Shown here: in pieces, positions 32,896-35,740 of the stretch | Layout: each line of letters begins with the position of its first letter | Position numbering within the stretch: position 1 is the first letter of the stretch | Origin: Oscillospiraceae bacterium | Lineage (GTDB): Bacteria; Bacillota; Clostridia; Oscillospirales; Oscillospiraceae | Direction of reading: 5' to 3' | NCBI GenBank assembly: GCA_017540645.1 | Contig: JAFYAQ010000031.1 | Coordinates: forward strand, 1-35,740 | Length of the DNA: 35,740 bases | The notes under the pieces: generated by a model | Seen by the model: only the letters and a program-made list of their open reading frames with translations | Databases searched by the model: none | What the model was told of the DNA's origin: nothing | Position numbers and translations under genes: made by a program

Positions 32896-34056
32896 ATGCT
32901 TACGAAGTTCAATCTGCAGCTTCCCAGCGCGGTGTATGCAGGGGAGAACGCCCTGGAGAATATCTCTGCCATCGTGAAAAAGCACGGCGCCGGCCGGATC
33001 GCCATTTTTACCGACAAGGGCATCGAAAAGGCCGGCCTTCTGGAGCTGCCCCTGGCAGAAGTGAAAAAAACCGGGGCGGAGTACACCATTCTGGACGATC
33101 TGCCGGCGGAGCCCAACTACATGGAAGCCCAGAAGCTGGTGGACCAGTGCAAGGCATTCGGCGCGGACTTTATTCTGGCCTGCGGCGGCGGCAGTGCCAT
33201 GGACACTGCTAAGCTCGCCAGCGTGCTGATGACCGACGAATACGGCATCAAGGAGCTTCTGGATGAGCCCGGCCGTGCCAGAAAGTGCGTGCCGTCCCTG
33301 GCAATCCCCACCACGGCGGGCACCGGCTCGGAGGCCACCCCCAACGCCATCGTGGGCGTTCCGGAGCGGCAGCTGAAGATCGGCATCGTGAACCAGGACA
33401 TGATCTACGATTACGTGATCCTGGACGCGGTGATGATCAAAAACCTGCCCCGGAAGATCGCGGCGGCCAGCGGCGTGGACGCCATGGCCCATGCCATCGA
33501 GTGCTTCACCAGCAACAAGGCCAACCCCCTGAGCGACACCTTCGCTCTGGACGCCTTTGAAAAGATCCTCAACAATCTGGAGCGGGCCTGCGACGATCCC
33601 GAGGCCATGGACGCCAAGCGGGCCATGCAGATCGCGGCCTTCTACGGCGGCATCGCCATCACGGCCTCCGGTACCACCGCCGTCCACGCCCTCAGCTATC
33701 CTCTGGGCGGCAAGTACCACATCGCCCACGGCGTGTCCAACGCCATTCTGCTCATGCCCGTGATGAAATTCAATGAGCCGGTGATCCGCCAGCGCCTGGC
33801 CCAGGCTTTTGATTTCGCCGTGCATGAGGACACCGGCTGCGTTACCGAGGAAGAGAAGAGCGCCTGGCTCATCAACCGGATGGACGAGATGGTAAAGCAT
33901 TTGAACATCCCCACCAGTCTGACGGAGTTCGGTGTGCCCAAGGAGGATCTGGAGGATCTGGTGAAATCCGGGATGGAAGTCACCCGCCTTCTGGTGAACA
34001 ACATGCGGGAAGTCACCCCCGACGACGCCCGCCGCATTTACCAGCAGATCATGTAA
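32896..34056 (+). CDS. Iron-containing alcohol dehydrogenase (group III)
   Basis: A 386-residue member of the Fe-ADH family. The NAD-binding loop is GGGSAMDTAK (97-106), followed by PTTAGTGSEAT (138-148). Metal ligands include D195 and H199 in GVDAMAHAIE, plus later histidines near GKYHIAHGVSNAI. Members reduce or oxidise small aldehydes, diols or hydroxy acids. In this operon it may handle the aldehyde released by the aldolase next door, or oxidise a C4 acid sugar; both are inference. The ATG at 32896 has GAGAGGAAG upstream, 17 nt after the kinase stop. Confidence 0.92.
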   Translation: MLTKFNLQLPSAVYAGENALENISAIVKKHGAGRIAIFTDKGIEKAGLLELPLAEVKKTGAEYTILDDLPAEPNYMEAQKLVDQCKAFGADFILACGGGSAMDTAKLASVLMTDEYGIKELLDEPGRARKCVPSLAIPTTAGTGSEATPNAIVGVPERQLKIGIVNQDMIYDYVILDAVMIKNLPRKIAAASGVDAMAHAIECFTSNKANPLSDTFALDAFEKILNNLERACDDPEAMDAKRAMQIAAFYGGIAITASGTTAVHALSYPLGGKYHIAHGVSNAILLMPVMKFNEPVIRQRLAQAFDFAVHEDTGCVTEEEKSAWLINRMDEMVKHLNIPTSLTEFGVPKEDLEDLVKSGMEVTRLLVNNMREVTPDDARRIYQQIM

Positions 34057-34084
34057 CCAATATAAAAAGGAAGGAACTGTAAAA

Positions 34085-34996
34085 ATGGCTGAACTGAAAA
34101 TGAAAGGCATCATCGTTCCGATCCTGACTCCCATGCATCCGCAGGACGAGAGCGTAAATATCCCCGAGCTGCGCAATCAGATCGAGCGGCAGATCGCAGG
34201 GGGTGTCCACGGTATCTTCCCCTTCGGTACCAACGGTGAAGGCTACATCCTCTCTCTCAAGGAAAAAGAAGAGATCCTTGAGGCGGTCGTGGATCAGGTG
34301 AAGGGCCGCGTCCCCGTCTACGCCGGCACAGGCTGCATCTCCACCCGGGACACCGTGTACATGAGCAAGCGTGCAGAGGCGCTGGGCGCCGATGCCCTTT
34401 CCATCATCACTCCCAGCTTCGCTCTGGCCAGCCAGAAGGAGCTCTACGACCACTACGTCGAGGTCGCAAAGAACGTTAATATCCCCATCATCCTCTACAA
34501 CATCCCTCCGCGCACAGGCAACCGGATCCTGCCGGAGACCGTAGCTAAGCTCGCCAAGGACGTGGATCTGATCATGGGTGCCAAGGACTCCAGCGGCGAT
34601 CTTGACAATCTGATGGCTTATATCAGACTGACCCGCGACGTGGGCAAGGAATTCTCCGTCCTGGCCGGCAACGACGGGAGTATCCTTACCTGTCTTAAAG
34701 CCGGTGGCTCCGGCGGCATCGCCGGACGCGCCAACCTCTATCCGAAGACGGTCGCTTCGATCTACGACCTGTTCACGGCCGGCAGACTCGACGAGGCGCA
34801 GGCCGCCCAGGACGCCGTGGCAACGATCCAGCGTGTGTTCAAATACGGCAACCCCAACACGATCATAAAGAAGGCCGTAGCCATGATGGGCTACCCCGTG
34901 GGCGACTGCCGCAAGCCCTTCAACTATCTGTGCGATGAGGGCGTGGAGGAGCTCAGGACCGTCCTCCGCGAGAACGAAGAAAAGGGACTTTGCTGA
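34085..34996 (+). CDS. DapA/NanA-family Schiff-base aldolase
   Basis: A 303-residue TIM-barrel aldolase/synthase. The Schiff-base lysine is K167 in GAKDSSGD, with Y138 in YNIPPRTGN and R143 nearby. The pyruvate-binding loop reads FGTNGEGY (47-54) instead of the GTTGES of true DapA. That change, and a catabolic operon instead of a lysine one, argue against dihydrodipicolinate synthesis and for an aldolase that splits a 2-keto acid into pyruvate and an aldehyde. Codon choice looks slightly less GC-rich than in its neighbours by eye. The ribosome site is AAGGAAGG. Confidence 0.9.
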   Translation: MAELKMKGIIVPILTPMHPQDESVNIPELRNQIERQIAGGVHGIFPFGTNGEGYILSLKEKEEILEAVVDQVKGRVPVYAGTGCISTRDTVYMSKRAEALGADALSIITPSFALASQKELYDHYVEVAKNVNIPIILYNIPPRTGNRILPETVAKLAKDVDLIMGAKDSSGDLDNLMAYIRLTRDVGKEFSVLAGNDGSILTCLKAGGSGGIAGRANLYPKTVASIYDLFTAGRLDEAQAAQDAVATIQRVFKYGNPNTIIKKAVAMMGYPVGDCRKPFNYLCDEGVEELRTVLRENEEKGLC

Positions 34997-35011
34997 AAGG
35001 GGAAAAGAGCT

Positions 35012-35740
35012 ATGTATAGACCGATTCTCGGCATCTCTATGGGAGATCCCTTCGGCAACGGGCCGGAGATCAGCGTAAAGGCTCTTTCGGACGAGACGGT
35101 GTATGACCGCTGCCGCCCGCTGGTGGTGGGCGACGCGGAGAGTATGAAGTATGCCGCCGCGGTGACCAACCATCTGTATGGCACGGATATCCGCATCCGG
35201 CCGGTGACCTCTCCCGGGGAAGCGGAGTTCCGCTTCGGCACCATCGATGTGCTGGATCTGGGGCTGATCCGCCGGGAGGACATCCCCGGAGATCCCGCGG
35301 ACCCCAGGCCCTTCGGCGTGGGCGCCTGCGCAAAGGGGGGCGAGGCGGCTTATCAGTATGTGGCCAAGGTCATCGCCCTGGCCATGGCCGGGGAGGTGGA
35401 CGCCACCGTCACCAACGCACTGAGCAAGGAAGCCATCAACATGGCCGGCCACCATTACTCCGGCCACACGGAGATCTACGCCGACCACACCCACACCAAA
35501 AGCTATGCCATGATGCTCTCCCACGAGGAGCTGCGGGTGGTGCATGTGTCCACCCACGTCTCCCTGCGCACGGCCTGCGACCGGGTGAAAAAGGACCGGG
35601 TGCTCACCTGCATCCGTTTGGCGGACGAGGCCTGCAAGTCTCTGGGCATCGAACAGCCGAAGATCGGCGTGGCGGGGCTGAACCCCCACTGCGGCGAAGG
35701 CGGAATGTTCGGTACCGAGGAGATCGAGGAGATCCAGCCC
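35012..35740 (+). CDS. pdxA: PdxA-family dehydrogenase, 3' end beyond the window
   Basis: The first 243 residues of a PdxA-type enzyme, open to the window edge; the family is about 330 residues. Visible are GISMGDPFGNGPE at the N-terminus, TNALSKEAINMAGHHYSGHTE with a metal-binding histidine, HVSTHVSL, and GLNPHCGEGG with another. Next to a DUF1537 kinase such genes are usually PdxA2, which oxidatively decarboxylates 4-phospho-D-threonate to dihydroxyacetone phosphate and CO2, rather than the pyridoxine enzyme. The ATG at 35012 has AAAGGGGAAAAG upstream. It is the fourth gene of the operon. Confidence 0.9.
   Translation, partial: MYRPILGISMGDPFGNGPEISVKALSDETVYDRCRPLVVGDAESMKYAAAVTNHLYGTDIRIRPVTSPGEAEFRFGTIDVLDLGLIRREDIPGDPADPRPFGVGACAKGGEAAYQYVAKVIALAMAGEVDATVTNALSKEAINMAGHHYSGHTEIYADHTHTKSYAMMLSHEELRVVHVSTHVSLRTACDRVKKDRVLTCIRLADEACKSLGIEQPKIGVAGLNPHCGEGGMFGTEEIEEIQP

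Overview
The window is GC-rich (by eye about 60%) with short intergenic gaps, many 1-4 bp gene overlaps and consensus sigma-70 type promoters. An Rnf complex in the order CDGEAB, a DRTGG/HATPase/hydrogenase-like cassette, CCA-encoding tRNAs, Rrf2 regulators and a ComF/RecD2/MreB cluster together suggest an anaerobic, GC-rich Clostridia. I would guess Oscillospiraceae and relatives, but this is inference: no marker here fixes the genus.

Left end (1-4510, minus strand). Four tRNAs (Val, Phe, Gly, Cys, in transcription order) sit behind a near-perfect promoter. A five-gene operon then reads leftward: a DRTGG-domain protein, a small HATPase (RsbW-like), an [FeFe]-hydrogenase-like protein with altered active-site residues, a PHP phosphoesterase, and a CLC-type anion transporter. 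Divergent from it is rnfCDGEAB (4713-9625), the ferredoxin:NAD+ oxidoreductase that couples electron flow to ion pumping, closed by a strong terminator.

Middle (9694-22103). deoD, a PrsW-type membrane protease and a small GNAT protein are followed by a housekeeping run: uvrA, recD2, comF and an mreB homologue. Convergent to this run lies hom-lysC-asd, which makes aspartate semialdehyde and homoserine.

Sulfur/PLP/Fe-S block (22104-28660). A 38-residue membrane peptide and a 25-residue peptide with C-terminal cysteines precede metY (O-acetylhomoserine sulfhydrylase), then cysK and a pyridoxal-kinase-like gene. Next come an IscR-like Rrf2 regulator, iscS, iscU and a second, paralogous Rrf2 regulator. 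Three copies of an ACCTA-N8/9-YAGGY inverted repeat lie on the promoters of both Rrf2 genes and of iscS, so the control circuit is visible in the DNA. Homoserine from hom, after O-acetylation, would feed MetY. CysK makes cysteine, IscS uses it, and MetY, CysK and IscS all need the PLP that the kinase would supply.

Right end (28753-35740). Two 5'-truncated remnants (an SDR oxidoreductase and a strictosidine-synthase/SMP-30-like protein) abut head to head, as if one deletion had removed a divergent promoter region and both N-termini. A tRNA T-arm-like fragment and a terminator follow. Last comes a sugar-acid locus: a PrpR_N/Fis regulator whose AAA+ domain lacks the GAFTGA loop, divergent from a DUF1537 four-carbon acid-sugar kinase, an iron-type alcohol dehydrogenase, a DapA/NanA-family aldolase and a PdxA-type dehydrogenase cut by the window edge. 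Kinase plus PdxA-type dehydrogenase matches the known D-threonate route to dihydroxyacetone phosphate; the roles of the other two enzymes are inferred.
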